NCBI RefSeq assembly: GCF_900188325.1
Contig: NZ_FZPD01000003.1
Span: forward strand, 1-64,000
Direction: 5' to 3'
DNA from: Ekhidna lutea
Lineage (GTDB): Bacteria > Bacteroidota > Bacteroidia > Cytophagales > Cyclobacteriaceae
Length of the DNA stretch: 64,000 nt
The translations under genes and the position numbers were made by a program. Numbering within the stretch: the stretch's first letter is position 1; each line of letters begins with the position of its first letter. A model generated the notes under the pieces. That model was not told where the DNA came from, ran no database searches, and saw nothing but the letters and a program-made list of their open reading frames with translations. Of this stretch, positions 8,991-17,465 are shown piece after piece.

Positions 8991-9715
8991 GCTTCGACTG
9001 ACTGATAGTCATCAATATCGTCAAGGGAAATAGTACCTTCATAAAATGCTTTCCCAAAAATTACACCGTACAAACCAAGGTCACGCAACTTTTTGATGTC
9101 ATCCATACCTCTAACGCCACCACTGGCAAAAATGCTCAGGTCAGGAAATTCAGTAAGTAGCTTCTTATATAAATCAAAGGAAGGGCCTTCCATAGCTCCG
9201 TCTTTCGAAATATCTGTAGTTTTCAGGTATTTGAGTCCTCTGTCGTAGAAATAGGAGATATGATCAAACAGATCTTTTGAGGTTGCTTTTTGCCAACCGC
9301 GAATTCGAATTTTTCCCTGCAGACTATCTGCGGCTAAAGCCACTTTTTCTCTACCATATGACATTAGCCAATTGGCAAACTGTTCTTTGTTAGAAACGGC
9401 AATCGATGCAGCGGTAACACTTTCCGCTCCGTATTCAAATGCTTTTAAAACATCACCGTCAGTATGTAGTCCACCAGTAAAGTTGATTTTTAAATCTGTG
9501 TAAGCTGAGACCATGTGAAGGATGTCATAGTTGACAGAAGTCCCCTTACGAGCACCGTCCAGATCAATTAAGTGTATACGGCTAATTCCATGATCTTCAA
9601 ACTGCTTTGCTACATCTATTGGGGTATCATTATACACCTTTTCCCTGGAGTAGTCTCCCTGAGTGAGGCGAATGGTTCTGCCTTCAATAACTGATATTGA
9701 TGGTACGAGTAGCAT
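8987..9715 (-). CDS. HisA/HisF-like TIM barrel protein lacking the first catalytic Asp
   Basis: The whole 242-residue chain aligns with HisA, the phosphoribosyl-formimino-AICAR-phosphate isomerase of histidine synthesis: GRTIRLTQGDY, HLIDLDGAR, FTGGLHTDGD, RIRGWQKAT, TDISKDGAMEGP and FASGGVRGMDD, with both phosphate-binding glycine loops. In HisA the first strand reads like PALDLIDG, with Asp as a catalytic residue; here it reads PSISVIEG, so that Asp is Ser. The second catalytic Asp (LAADS) and the Thr-Asp of TDIS are kept. No other his gene is near. It may be a paralogue with another substrate, or a poor isomerase. The fold is certain; the reaction is not. Confidence 0.75.
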   Translation of the reverse strand: MLLVPSISVIEGRTIRLTQGDYSREKVYNDTPIDVAKQFEDHGISRIHLIDLDGARKGTSVNYDILHMVSAYTDLKINFTGGLHTDGDVLKAFEYGAESVTAASIAVSNKEQFANWLMSYGREKVALAADSLQGKIRIRGWQKATSKDLFDHISYFYDRGLKYLKTTDISKDGAMEGPSFDLYKKLLTEFPDLSIFASGGVRGMDDIKKLRDLGLYGVIFGKAFYEGTISLDDIDDYQSVEA

Positions 9716-9783
9716 AATAAGTTGAGATTGGTTCTTTTAGAATCGCTCTTTGATAAAGATACAAAATACTGGTGAGAATAGAA

Positions 9784-10476
9784 TCACTTCACTTCCACTA
9801 ATTTGAATCCTTCACCGTGAATTGTCAATATCTTAAGACTGGGTTCATCTTGAAGGTATTTCCTGATTTTGGCAATATAAACATCCATGCTTCTGGCATT
9901 GAAATAGCTATCGTCTTTCCATATTTTTTTCAAGGCAACACTTCGTTCTACTGTCTTGTTTACATTCTCAAAAAATATTTTAATAAGCTCATTTTCCTTT
10001 GTAGTAAGATTTATTTCGCGTTTAGGAGTGACAAGCCTGTTTTCCTGATAGTAATAAGTAAGATCAGCTATTGTGAATGGGTTTGGAAAATTGTCTTCCT
10101 CTTCTTTTTTGACCGATCTTTTTAAAATTGCCTGAATGCGCAGCAAAAGCTCTTCCATGCTGAATGGCTTGGTCATATAATCATCTGCTCCAATAGTGAA
10201 CCCTTTGATTATGTCCTGCTTCATTGATTTGGCAGTGAGGAAGATGATTGGGGTGGCATCATCAGTCGCTCTTATCTCTTTTGCCAATGTAAATCCGTCT
10301 TTCTTTGGCATCATCAGATCCAATATGCAGAGATCGTACTCATCCTCCTTGAATGCTTCACCTCCTTCTTCTCCATCTCTTTTTAGCGTTGTTTCATACC
10401 CCTTTAACCCAAGGTATTCACTCAGGATTTCTCCCAGGTTAGGGTCATCTTCAACGATCAATAATTTAGGCTTCAT
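9784..10476 (-). CDS. OmpR/PhoB-family response regulator (pair 1)
   Basis: This is a 230-residue two-domain regulator. The receiver domain (about 1-120) has the acidic pair EDD, the phospho-acceptor in [12 protein letters not shown] and the switch Thr/Lys of FLTAKS and KPF. A winged-helix DNA-binding domain (about 130-228) follows, with the recognition-helix region [15 protein letters not shown]. Its start overlaps the 3' end of the kinase gene by 11 bases, so the two are translationally coupled. The likely DNA target is the phased TTAAC repeat array beyond the kinase gene (see 12119). Confidence 0.93.
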   Translation of the reverse strand: MKPKLLIVEDDPNLGEILSEYLGLKGYETTLKRDGEEGGEAFKEDEYDLCILDLMMPKKDGFTLAKEIRATDDATPIIFLTAKSMKQDIIKGFTIGADDYMTKPFSMEELLLRIQAILKRSVKKEEEDNFPNPFTIADLTYYYQENRLVTPKREINLTTKENELIKIFFENVNKTVERSVALKKIWKDDSYFNARSMDVYIAKIRKYLQDEPSLKILTIHGEGFKLVEVK

Positions 10477-12079
10477 TTGCTAATGGTAATGTGATTGAAA
10501 ACTTGCTTCCCTTTCCCGGTTCGCTATCCACATGAATACTTCCTCCATGGGCTTCCACAATTCTCTGAACGTAAGCTAAGCCTAATCCAAATCCTTTTAC
10601 ATTGTGGAGGTCACCTGTGGGCACTCTATAGAATTTTTCAAAGATATGCTTCTGCTGCTCACGAGACATACCAATTCCTTTATCATGAATAGAAATGATA
10701 AAGTCTTCATCATCAGAGGCAGTGCGGAGAGTAATGTTTGGTGCTTCGGGTGAGTATTTATTGGCATTATCGAGAAGGTTCAGGATGATGTTGGTAAGAT
10801 GCATTTCATCCCCTTGAACCACATCTTTCTCGGCTTTTTCTATCATATTTAGTCTCCCACCTCGCTGCTCAACCTGCATAGCTATATGCTCGGCAGCATT
10901 TTTCACCATGTTACTCATATGCAAAATTTCCTGCTTCAGATTATAATCATTGCGATCGATAGCTGCGATTTGTAGCACTTTTTCAACCTGATCACCAAGT
11001 CGCTTATTCTCCTCCCCAATAACTTTAATATACTTCGTGCGCAAGCTGCTTTGTTCAATGTCTTTGTCGTTTAGCGCCTCTACAGCCAATGAAACTGTAG
11101 AAATTGGTGTCTTAAGTTCATGTGTCATATTGTTGATGAAGTCATTCTTCATCTCCGATAGTTTCTTTTGCCGAACGATTGTACGAATACTGTATCCAAA
11201 GCAGAATAGTATGACCAGCACTAAAAACCCGGAACTCACCATGGCGGACCAGACTTTGCTCATTAAGTAACCTTTTTTACCGGGGAAGCTTATTGTTAAT
11301 ATGCTGTCATTGTCAAAGATGTCGTTAGGAAATAAAGAGGCTCGAAGTTCACTTTGAGCTAATTCTTTTTTCTGGCCGCCACTTGTCAGAAGCAGAAATC
11401 GACTTTGCTGAGGCTGAATAACACCGTATTCGTATGAGATATCAATGCCCTTACTGTTTAACTCGTTCTTAAGTAAGGAGTCTAGCTGCTGTGGGCTGAA
11501 TCGCGAGGAAATGGAACGATTGGGTCCCATTAAATCCTTCACAACATCAAACGTCAGCTCATACTTTCTGGAAACTTTAGCCAATTTGCTTTCAAGTTGC
11601 TGGATCTTTACGTCTCGCTCTTCCAGCATTTGTTCCATCGAAGAGCCTGGAGGTGGTGGAGTATTATCAAAAAAGAACCGATCTGCCACACTGGAAAAGT
11701 TCACAACAAATTCAAAACCACCCTCATTTACCGTATCAGCAAAGTAGAAGATCTGTCGATTGCCCTGGTTAAGGACCTCAACATTTTCATTTTTCTTTCT
11801 ATTCCGTAGTTTTTCAGAATTCTCAACTTGTTGTAAGTGTAAATTTTCCCTCTGTTCGTAGAGAGGTGAGTTAACATAATTGAGCTTTTGCAGAGCAGCA
11901 TAGGTCTCCTGCTTTTCGAGCTTATTTGCGACTGAATTAAGAGCATCAAGCACATCTTTCCTGAATCTTTCTTCATTGGCTGTAACCAATGAATCAATCC
12001 AGTAAAGCTGAAGTGAAATAAGGCCGATCATGGCCAACCCCATCATGCTAATAATCCATCTCAGTGTTTTACGCTGCAT
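10466..12079 (-). CDS. Sensor histidine kinase (pair 1)
   Basis: The 537-residue kinase has two membrane helices, near residues 10-30 and 275-297, enclosing a periplasmic sensor region of about 240 residues with a coiled coil before TM2. No HAMP domain is evident. The cytoplasmic part has the H-box [12 protein letters not shown], the N-box [15 protein letters not shown] and GFGLGL of a HisKA/HATPase_c kinase. It resembles the RprX-type kinases of Bacteroidota. It precedes and overlaps its regulator. The -7 element TATTTTTG sits 4 nt before the ATG, so the mRNA is probably leaderless. The signal sensed is unknown; the divergent secreted protein suggests envelope state. Confidence 0.93.
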   Translation of the reverse strand: MQRKTLRWIISMMGLAMIGLISLQLYWIDSLVTANEERFRKDVLDALNSVANKLEKQETYAALQKLNYVNSPLYEQRENLHLQQVENSEKLRNRKKNENVEVLNQGNRQIFYFADTVNEGGFEFVVNFSSVADRFFFDNTPPPPGSSMEQMLEERDVKIQQLESKLAKVSRKYELTFDVVKDLMGPNRSISSRFSPQQLDSLLKNELNSKGIDISYEYGVIQPQQSRFLLLTSGGQKKELAQSELRASLFPNDIFDNDSILTISFPGKKGYLMSKVWSAMVSSGFLVLVILFCFGYSIRTIVRQKKLSEMKNDFINNMTHELKTPISTVSLAVEALNDKDIEQSSLRTKYIKVIGEENKRLGDQVEKVLQIAAIDRNDYNLKQEILHMSNMVKNAAEHIAMQVEQRGGRLNMIEKAEKDVVQGDEMHLTNIILNLLDNANKYSPEAPNITLRTASDDEDFIISIHDKGIGMSREQQKHIFEKFYRVPTGDLHNVKGFGLGLAYVQRIVEAHGGSIHVDSEPGKGSKFSITLPLANEA

Positions 12080-12083
12080 ACTT

Positions 12084-12091
12084 CAAAAATA
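12084..12091 (-). promoter_or_regulatory. -7 element of sensor kinase 1, leaderless position
   Basis: On the minus strand TATTTTTG is followed by AAGT and then the ATG at 12079. The 4-nt gap puts the expected transcription start at or next to the start codon. Confidence 0.6.
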
Positions 12092-12117
12092 CGATGAAGT
12101 CCTCAGCGTAGTTCATC

Positions 12118-12184
12118 TTTAACCATTTTTAACAAGGATTAACGACTGATTAACAGAGAGATAGAGTGTCCCGTCGTACTTTCG
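12118..12184 (+). promoter_or_regulatory. Phased TTAAC operator and promoter of the 12221 gene
   Basis: TTAAC occurs at 12119, 12129, 12139 and 12150, spaced 10, 10 and 11 bp, thus on one DNA face. The last repeat (ATTAACA, ends 12155) is followed by exactly 21 nt and then TACTTTCG (12177-12184), a -7-like element. The same arrangement is found at 16963 and 59409. It is the layout of a tandem OmpR-family regulator site that overlaps the -33 region of a weak promoter. Confidence 0.7.
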
Positions 12185-12220
12185 ATAAGGAAAAACGATT
12201 TCAATAAAACTCAAAATAAT

Positions 12221-13051
12221 ATGAAAGCGAAACTTACAATAGGTATTGTGACTCTGGCTATGGCCCTTGGTGGGCATGCTCAGGGTTTTGCTGACGATGA
12301 TGGAAAAATTATCGTGGAGATTACCAAAGAAATTAATGGTGAGAAGAAAACCTTTAAGGGAGAATACAACAGCACTGAAGAAATGCATGCGGACCCAAAC
12401 TATCAGGAATTTGCAGGAAAAGATGAGCAGTTCAACTTTTGGTTTGATAGGTCTGGTGATGATGATGTTTTTCTACACCTGGATCAATTGAGGGATCATA
12501 ACAAGTCTTTCTTCAAGTTCTTCCATGGTGATGAAGAGGATGGTGACAACACTTTTTTCTTCAAACATTTCGATGATGACTCTGTTGATGGTTTTTTTGA
12601 TTTACATCTGGATGGCATGAATCTGGATGAATATAGAGAACGTATGAAACAGCTCGGGATAGAGATGGAGGAGATGTTTGACAAATTTCATGGAGATAAG
12701 AGCGTTCGAGTGATCGAAATAAAGCGAGTAAAGATTGAAGATGTCGACGATGAGTTTGGCAAGAAAGGCAAGGTGGATGATTCTAGTATGCTAGAACTTG
12801 ACGACCTTTCATTCTATCCAAATCCGTCATCCAATGGGCGATTCAAGGTTCGATTTAGTGTTCCTGAAGAAGGAAGCTTAGCGATAAAGGTTTCAAATCT
12901 CGAAGGCAAAGAAGTCTTCAGTAGACATTTTGATCGTTTTGGAGGCACATACTCGGAAATGATAGATTTATCTGGCCAAAAAGAAGGAATCTACTTGCTA
13001 GAGATAAGTCAGGGCAAAAAGAGATTAACCAAGAAAATAGTAATCAATTAG
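12221..13051 (+). CDS. Type IX secretion substrate, acidic/aromatic, with C-terminal sorting domain
   Basis: A signal peptide (ending GGHAQG) leads a 276-residue protein. Residues of about 60-150 are extraordinarily rich in Asp and Phe (e.g. FKFFHGDEEDGDNTFFFKHF). The last 75 residues form a type A T9SS C-terminal domain: LSFYPNPSSNGRF..., an internal VSNLEGKEVFSR and the final GIYLLEISQGKKRLTKKIVIN-like strand. The sorting domain directs export across the outer membrane and usually cell-surface attachment. It is divergent from sensor kinase 1, with the phased repeats in between, so it is probably a target of that system. The function of the acidic body (metal or cation binding?) is unknown. 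Confidence 0.8.
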   Translation: MKAKLTIGIVTLAMALGGHAQGFADDDGKIIVEITKEINGEKKTFKGEYNSTEEMHADPNYQEFAGKDEQFNFWFDRSGDDDVFLHLDQLRDHNKSFFKFFHGDEEDGDNTFFFKHFDDDSVDGFFDLHLDGMNLDEYRERMKQLGIEMEEMFDKFHGDKSVRVIEIKRVKIEDVDDEFGKKGKVDDSSMLELDDLSFYPNPSSNGRFKVRFSVPEEGSLAIKVSNLEGKEVFSRHFDRFGGTYSEMIDLSGQKEGIYLLEISQGKKRLTKKIVIN

Positions 13052-13074
13052 GTTAGGTTTAAGGTTGAATATGG

Positions 13075-13106
13075 AACCGGTTTGATATTAATTCAACCGG
13101 TTTTTT
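13075..13106 (+). terminator. Intrinsic terminator after the T9SS substrate gene
   Basis: AACCGGTTTGA and TCAACCGGTT pair, with one bulged T, around an AT-rich loop, followed by T6. The T run overlaps the stop codon of the convergent siaC-like gene. Confidence 0.8.
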
Positions 13107-13503
13107 ATACATATTCATCCGTACTTTTTGTCATAATAATATTAAAGTTAATATCTACGATATCCTGAAAGTCCATACCGGTTTCTAACATATCCTCATC
13201 ATCTTCCTCTGCGTACCAGTTGATTACAACATTTTTACCGCTATCCTCTAACCTTTTTAGTTGCTTAACAATGAGATATATGCATCTTGCTGAGCTTGTG
13301 TTGAAATACATAAGCTTGAAATCAGCTTCGATTTTCTCCTTATTTAGTTTGCCTATCATGGTAATGGCTCTGATGAAGGGCTCATAAAACTCCATTGTAT
13401 TTTCCGGGCTAGATCTTCCTTGCAGTTCTATTTTTCCTGCCTGAAAGTTTACACATGCATATGGTGTTGTTCGGGTAGCTTCGCGTATATATGATTCTTT
13501 CAT
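13105..13503 (-). CDS. SiaC-family (DUF1987) regulatory phosphoprotein
   Basis: The 132-residue protein matches SiaC/DUF1987 over its length: TPYACVNF, GRSSPENTMEFYEP, FKLMYFNTSSARC, VVINWYAEEDDEDMLETG, DFQDIV. In Pseudomonas, SiaC is phosphorylated on a Thr in the same NTSS segment (here T69) by SiaB and dephosphorylated by the PP2C enzyme SiaA; unphosphorylated SiaC then activates a diguanylate cyclase. Here it lies 12 nt after a membrane PP2C gene, which fits the SiaA-SiaC pair. No SiaB-like kinase or GGDEF protein is in the window, so its partner is unknown. Confidence 0.82.
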   Translation of the reverse strand: MKESYIREATRTTPYACVNFQAGKIELQGRSSPENTMEFYEPFIRAITMIGKLNKEKIEADFKLMYFNTSSARCIYLIVKQLKRLEDSGKNVVINWYAEEDDEDMLETGMDFQDIVDINFNIIMTKSTDEYV

Positions 13504-13515
13504 TTCTTCGTTATT

Positions 13516-14907
13516 TTAGACTTTTACTCCTATGATTAGCATGTCATCCAATTGCTCTTCATCACCTCTCCATTCAGCAATTTCTTTTTCAAGCAAAAGC
13601 AATTGTGCTTCTGTGTCCTTCTGATGTATACTTTGTAAAAAGTCCTTAAACTTTTTTGAAGAATACTTCCGATCGGCTTTACTTCCGATCTGATCCTGAA
13701 AACCATCACTGTATAGATAAAATGTATCTCCACCTTTCAGTTCTATGGAGTGATTTGTGTACTGCTTATCAATCTTCCCAAAGTAAGAGCCAATTGGCAT
13801 TCTGTCTGCTTTAGTTTCCTTCATCTCTCCACCTCTTATGAGCACCAATGGATTAAATGCTCCAGCATATTCAAGCACTTTGGTCTCATGATTAATTGTA
13901 CAAAGCGCAATATCCATCCCATCACGCTGTGCACTTTCTTTTCCTTGTTCCAATGTGTCAATCACTTCAGATCTCATAGAGTTGAGGATGTCAGCAGGTT
14001 GAGTTTTACCGGGGACTATTTTATTTAGAATGGTATTTCCTATCATACTCATGAAAGCGCCAGGTACTCCATGCCCTGTACAATCCACTGCTGCCAGATA
14101 GGAAATATTATTGATATGTCTGAACCAGTAGAAATCACCACTTACAATATCTCGTGGATGATAAAAGACGAATGAATTAGGGAGGTATTTTTTAATGAAG
14201 TTTTCAGAAGGTAGAATTGCCTCCTGGATTTTTTTCGCATAACGAATACTTGCAGTAATATCCTTATTCTTTGATTCAATAATTTTCTTTTGAGCATTTA
14301 ACTGCTTGTTAGAATCTTCTAACGCCAGTCGCGAAATAATTTCCTTCTTAGTCAGATTGAATCGGGTTTGAATGAGAATAATCGAAAAGATCATCACGGT
14401 ACCGGTTAGCAAGCCTCCACTCGCCAGGATTTCTTCCAGCCCAAGAGTACTGTTTTTAGCCAAAAAGTAAATATTGGCTGCAATTGATATTACAACTACG
14501 ATGATAGACCAATAGATTTTCCATAGTACTAGCATGCCGGCACCAATAAATAATGCGATGTATGCCAACGTATGCTTCTGCAGGTGCTCCGCATCCATTA
14601 GACTCCACATGAACGCATTTTGAACAGATATCAGCAGGAATGGGACGAAAATCAGAAAGTCAGCGGAAATATTTAGCGGTTTGCGAAGAACTAGAAGAAT
14701 TGCAGTGAGCGCCGATACTGCTAATCGGAAAATGAAAAAAACTTCAAAATGATGGTTTACGTTGATGTAATCGGTAGCACCGAAGATCAGGTTGAAGATC
14801 ACGGCAACCCAGGATCCCGCAATGTGATATTTTACTGTGGCTTTTTTTAGTTCTTCTTCCCACTGAACCTGTAAGGCTCGCTGGGCGAGTAGTTCTACTT
14901 GTTTCAT
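13516..14907 (-). CDS. Membrane-bound PP2C/SpoIIE-type serine phosphatase (SiaA-like role)
   Basis: Of the 463 residues, the first 195 hold about six membrane helices. A coiled coil (about 195-225, with IIESKNKDITASI) follows, and then a SpoIIE/RsbU-type PP2C domain with VSGDFYWF, AAVDCTGHGVPGAFMSMIG, DGMDIALC, YSDGFQDQ and the final QLDDMLIIG; the metal-binding Asp residues are all present. This domain order, membrane sensor-coil-PP2C, is common in Bacteroidota. It precedes the siaC-like gene by 12 nt and probably dephosphorylates that protein. What the membrane part senses is not evident. Confidence 0.88.
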   Translation of the reverse strand: MKQVELLAQRALQVQWEEELKKATVKYHIAGSWVAVIFNLIFGATDYINVNHHFEVFFIFRLAVSALTAILLVLRKPLNISADFLIFVPFLLISVQNAFMWSLMDAEHLQKHTLAYIALFIGAGMLVLWKIYWSIIVVVISIAANIYFLAKNSTLGLEEILASGGLLTGTVMIFSIILIQTRFNLTKKEIISRLALEDSNKQLNAQKKIIESKNKDITASIRYAKKIQEAILPSENFIKKYLPNSFVFYHPRDIVSGDFYWFRHINNISYLAAVDCTGHGVPGAFMSMIGNTILNKIVPGKTQPADILNSMRSEVIDTLEQGKESAQRDGMDIALCTINHETKVLEYAGAFNPLVLIRGGEMKETKADRMPIGSYFGKIDKQYTNHSIELKGGDTFYLYSDGFQDQIGSKADRKYSSKKFKDFLQSIHQKDTEAQLLLLEKEIAEWRGDEEQLDDMLIIGVKV

Positions 14908-15009
14908 GTGTAGCCCTAAAAAGGGTAATGGTTAAACTGTTGGTAATGGATTATAACCGTTCTCACAGAAATAATTACAATACCTACGAGTTCTTAGAGG
15001 GAATTGGAT

Positions 15010-15699
15010 TTATGTACCTGAAATCAGAAGACAAAAACCAACGCCATGGTGATTCTTGATTTCTAGTGTAGAATCGTTAGAAAGGTATTTACGTAATCGA
15101 GTAATAAAGACATCAAGACTCCTCCCCTTAAAGTAATCGTTCTCACCCCAGATCGTTTCAAGAATGTCTTCTCTTTTTACTAACTGATTCCGGTTTTGAA
15201 CAAGCATCCCAAGGAGTTTTCCTTCCATTTGAGTAAGGGATTGTTTTTGATCGTGGAAAGAATAAACAAGGTTTTTTGTGTCGAGAGATGAATGACCAAA
15301 TTTGATAAGCTGTGTTGGCGGTGAGTCTATCGAGGTGGAGTTTCTTCTGAGGAATACTTGAATCCGATACCCCAGCTCTTTCATCGAAAAAGGTTTGGTG
15401 ATGTAATCATCTCCACCAATCTCAAAACCTGATAACCGATCCTCCTCTTGTGATTTAGCGGTTAAGAATAGAATGGGAATAAATTCGTTTTGATCTCTGA
15501 TATTTTTAGCCAACTCAAAGCCATCCATTTTTGGCATCATCACATCAAGCAAACAGATTTCATATTGATCTGATTTGAAGGATTGCAAAGCCTGGGATCC
15601 ATCCGAACACCAAGTCACCTCATGATTAAGTGACTGCAGGTTGTCCTGGATCATAAACCCAAGGTTTTGGTCATCTTCTGCCAATAGTATCTTAGCCAT
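15010..15699 (-). CDS. OmpR/PhoB-family response regulator (pair 2)
   Basis: This 229-residue regulator has the same two-domain build as the one at 9784. The receiver has AEDDQN, CLLDVMMPKMDG, FLTAKS and KPFSMKEL; the winged helix ends with KGRSLDVFITRLRKYL and HHGVGF. The two regulators have nearly identical recognition-helix regions ([14 protein letters not shown] and RSLDVFITRLRKYL), which supports the idea that they read the same phased TTAAC sites. Its ATG overlaps the kinase gene by 8 bases. Confidence 0.93.
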   Translation of the reverse strand: MAKILLAEDDQNLGFMIQDNLQSLNHEVTWCSDGSQALQSFKSDQYEICLLDVMMPKMDGFELAKNIRDQNEFIPILFLTAKSQEEDRLSGFEIGGDDYITKPFSMKELGYRIQVFLRRNSTSIDSPPTQLIKFGHSSLDTKNLVYSFHDQKQSLTQMEGKLLGMLVQNRNQLVKREDILETIWGENDYFKGRSLDVFITRLRKYLSNDSTLEIKNHHGVGFCLLISGT

Positions 15700-16924
15700 T
15701 CAATATTATTTTAAATGTACTTCCAACGTCTATTTTAGATTCGACACCAACTTTTCCGCCTAGATTTTGAACTGCAGACTTTACAATGTGGAGTCCCAAA
15801 CCAAATCCCTTTTGATTGTGCTGATGTTGACTCTCAGGTACGCGATAAAACTTCTTAAATATCTTCTTGAGGTGTTCTTTTGGTATGCCCGGCCCATCGT
15901 CCGCGACACTTATAACGGTTTGGTTTTGATCTTGACTAAAGGCTATTTTGATATGCTTTCCGCCGTATTTTATTGCATTATCTACCAGATTTCTTATACA
16001 TTTTTCAAGTAGTTTTTCATTGGAAAAAATAGCTCTGTTCGCTTCTCCTGTTAGGTCCCAGCTTATCAGCTTTGAGGCATATTCACTTTTAAACCCTTCC
16101 GTCAGCGTGTTCAGAAACTGGTCCAGCTGAAGTGGTGCTTTTTGAATTGGCCTTTTGGATTCAATGAAGGATGCCTCTAAAATATCTTCAACATTTTTAT
16201 GTAAACGAGCGACTTCATTATTGATAATTGTCAAATACTTGTTGTCTTTTTCAGCAGATCTTTCATGAAGGGTTGTAGAAGCTAATGCCAATGTAGCTAA
16301 TGGCGTTTTAAGTTCATGGCTAACATTGTTGATGAAATCACGCTGCACTTCGCTGAGCCGCTTCTGACGAAGGATCACAAACAGCGCGTATCCAAAAAAG
16401 CCAATTACGACCAGTGTGATAAGCGTGGTAAACTTCCACAAATCAAAGCCTGCGAACAGGTTTTTGGCTTTCTCCGGGAAATAAACGCCGAAATAGTATT
16501 CTTCATTTTGCAAAACAGGAATGGCAGGACTGTTGGCCTGATTTTTCAAACTTACATTGTCAGCATAGACCATCTGATCATTGGCACAATCGTAAACTCC
16601 ATATTCAAAGTCTTGTGATATGGCTCTCTTCTTTATTTCGGCCGAGATTAAATATTCCAGATTAGTGATATCTATTCTGTCATTGGTTCGAACAATAAAG
16701 TAATTCCCTGAAACCTGCTCAATGGGATTAACCGTAGGAAAATCTTTTCCATTAGCCTCACACAAAGACTCTACTACATTCCTCAGGGCGACTTGCACAT
16801 TGTGATTAAAGACCTGATCCTGCTGCTCTATTGCCCGATTGAGCCAATATACCTGTGTTCCAATAATGCCAATCAGGGAAACAATGGCAATAATTACTAA
16901 TACACGAATAGGTGCATTCTTCAT
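15692..16924 (-). CDS. Sensor histidine kinase (pair 2)
   Basis: The 410-residue kinase has TM1 at about 7-27 and TM2 at about 164-185, with a periplasmic sensor of about 135 residues containing two Cys (ESLCEANG and VYDCAND). The cytoplasmic core has NNVSHELKTPLATLALA, LVDNAIKYG, DDGPGIP and GFGLGLHIV. It is a shorter paralogue of the kinase at 10466. The -7 element TACATTTG is 4 nt before the ATG, again predicting a leaderless mRNA. It is divergent from the DUF1573 gene at 17052, with a phased repeat array between. Confidence 0.93.
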   Translation of the reverse strand: MKNAPIRVLVIIAIVSLIGIIGTQVYWLNRAIEQQDQVFNHNVQVALRNVVESLCEANGKDFPTVNPIEQVSGNYFIVRTNDRIDITNLEYLISAEIKKRAISQDFEYGVYDCANDQMVYADNVSLKNQANSPAIPVLQNEEYYFGVYFPEKAKNLFAGFDLWKFTTLITLVVIGFFGYALFVILRQKRLSEVQRDFINNVSHELKTPLATLALASTTLHERSAEKDNKYLTIINNEVARLHKNVEDILEASFIESKRPIQKAPLQLDQFLNTLTEGFKSEYASKLISWDLTGEANRAIFSNEKLLEKCIRNLVDNAIKYGGKHIKIAFSQDQNQTVISVADDGPGIPKEHLKKIFKKFYRVPESQHQHNQKGFGLGLHIVKSAVQNLGGKVGVESKIDVGSTFKIILNG

Positions 16925-16928
16925 TCTT

Positions 16929-16936
16929 CAAATGTA
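16929..16936 (-). promoter_or_regulatory. -7 element of sensor kinase 2, leaderless position
   Basis: TACATTTG on the minus strand is followed by AAGA and the ATG at 16924. The 4-nt gap is the same as at sensor kinase 1. Confidence 0.6.
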
Positions 16937-16962
16937 GGCGTTATGAAACGGAGATTTTGAGG

Positions 16963-17030
16963 TTTAACAACTCATTAACAATCATTAGGAGATCATTAAC
17001 AGTGTTTTGGCTGAGTTGCTGTCACATTTG
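16963..17030 (+). promoter_or_regulatory. Phased TTAAC operator and promoter of the DUF1573 gene at 17052
   Basis: TTAAC at 16964, 16975 and 16996, with the variant TTAGG at 16985, gives spacings of 11, 10 and 11 bp. The last ATTAACA ends at 17001 and is followed by exactly 21 nt and CACATTTG (17023-17030). It has the same geometry as 12118-12184, and the ATTAACA/ATTAGGA pair recurs at 59409. Confidence 0.7.
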
Positions 17031-17051
17031 GAAAAACTAAAATTATTCAAA

Positions 17052-17417
17052 ATGAGAAAAGCAACATTTATCGTAATGCTGGGGATCGCAGTAGCTGTGA
17101 TCGCTGGTATGTCACCTTTAAAATGGAAAACCACTTCAATCGACCTGGGTCAGGTTACTAAAAATGAATCAAAAGAACTTTCCTTTGACTTCACTAATTC
17201 GACCGGTCAGGCTATCACCATTCTTGAAGCCAAAGGATCGTGTGGATGCACGAATGTGAAATTTCCGAAAGATGAAATCAAGCCAGGTGAATCGGCTTCA
17301 GTGACTGCTAGCTTTAAATCAGGCAAGGTGGGGACGTTCAAGAAGAATATCAGAATTAAGACCTCTGCTTCTGAGGAGTATACTTATCTACACTTTAAAG
17401 GTGAGGTGGTAGAATAG
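17052..17417 (+). CDS. DUF1573 exported protein
   Basis: A 121-residue exported protein begins at the ATG at 17052; an upstream in-frame TTG at 17007 lies before the -7 element and is rejected. A signal peptide leads one Ig-like DUF1573 domain with the family hallmark ITILEAKGSCGCTNVKFPKDEIKPGES and GTFKKNIRI. The GSCGCT cysteines are typical of the family. Its exact role is unknown; such proteins are abundant in the periplasm of Bacteroidota. The shared operator with 12221 and 59529 suggests an envelope-related regulon. Confidence 0.85.
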   Translation: MRKATFIVMLGIAVAVIAGMSPLKWKTTSIDLGQVTKNESKELSFDFTNSTGQAITILEAKGSCGCTNVKFPKDEIKPGESASVTASFKSGKVGTFKKNIRIKTSASEEYTYLHFKGEVVE

Positions 17418-17421
17418 CATC

Positions 17422-17456
17422 AAATCCCTCATCCGTTTGGGTGAGGGGTTTTATAT
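17422..17456 (+). terminator. Intrinsic terminator after the DUF1573 gene
   Basis: Arms 17422-17434 and 17439-17451 pair over 13 bp with two G-T pairs around the loop GTTT and run into a T/A-rich tail. Confidence 0.82.
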
Positions 17457-17461
17457 ATTTA
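17454..17461 (+). promoter_or_regulatory. -7-like element of the 17466 gene, leaderless position
   Basis: TATATTTA resembles TAnnTTTG with one mismatch and lies 4 nt before the ATG at 17466, inside the tail of the preceding terminator. Confidence 0.35.
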
Positions 17462-17465
17462 TCAC

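Noticed and set aside
17007-17051. Extended N-terminus for the DUF1573 protein from a TTG at 17007
   Set aside because: The -7 element at 17023-17030 lies inside the extension, and the ATG at 17052 gives a correct signal peptide.
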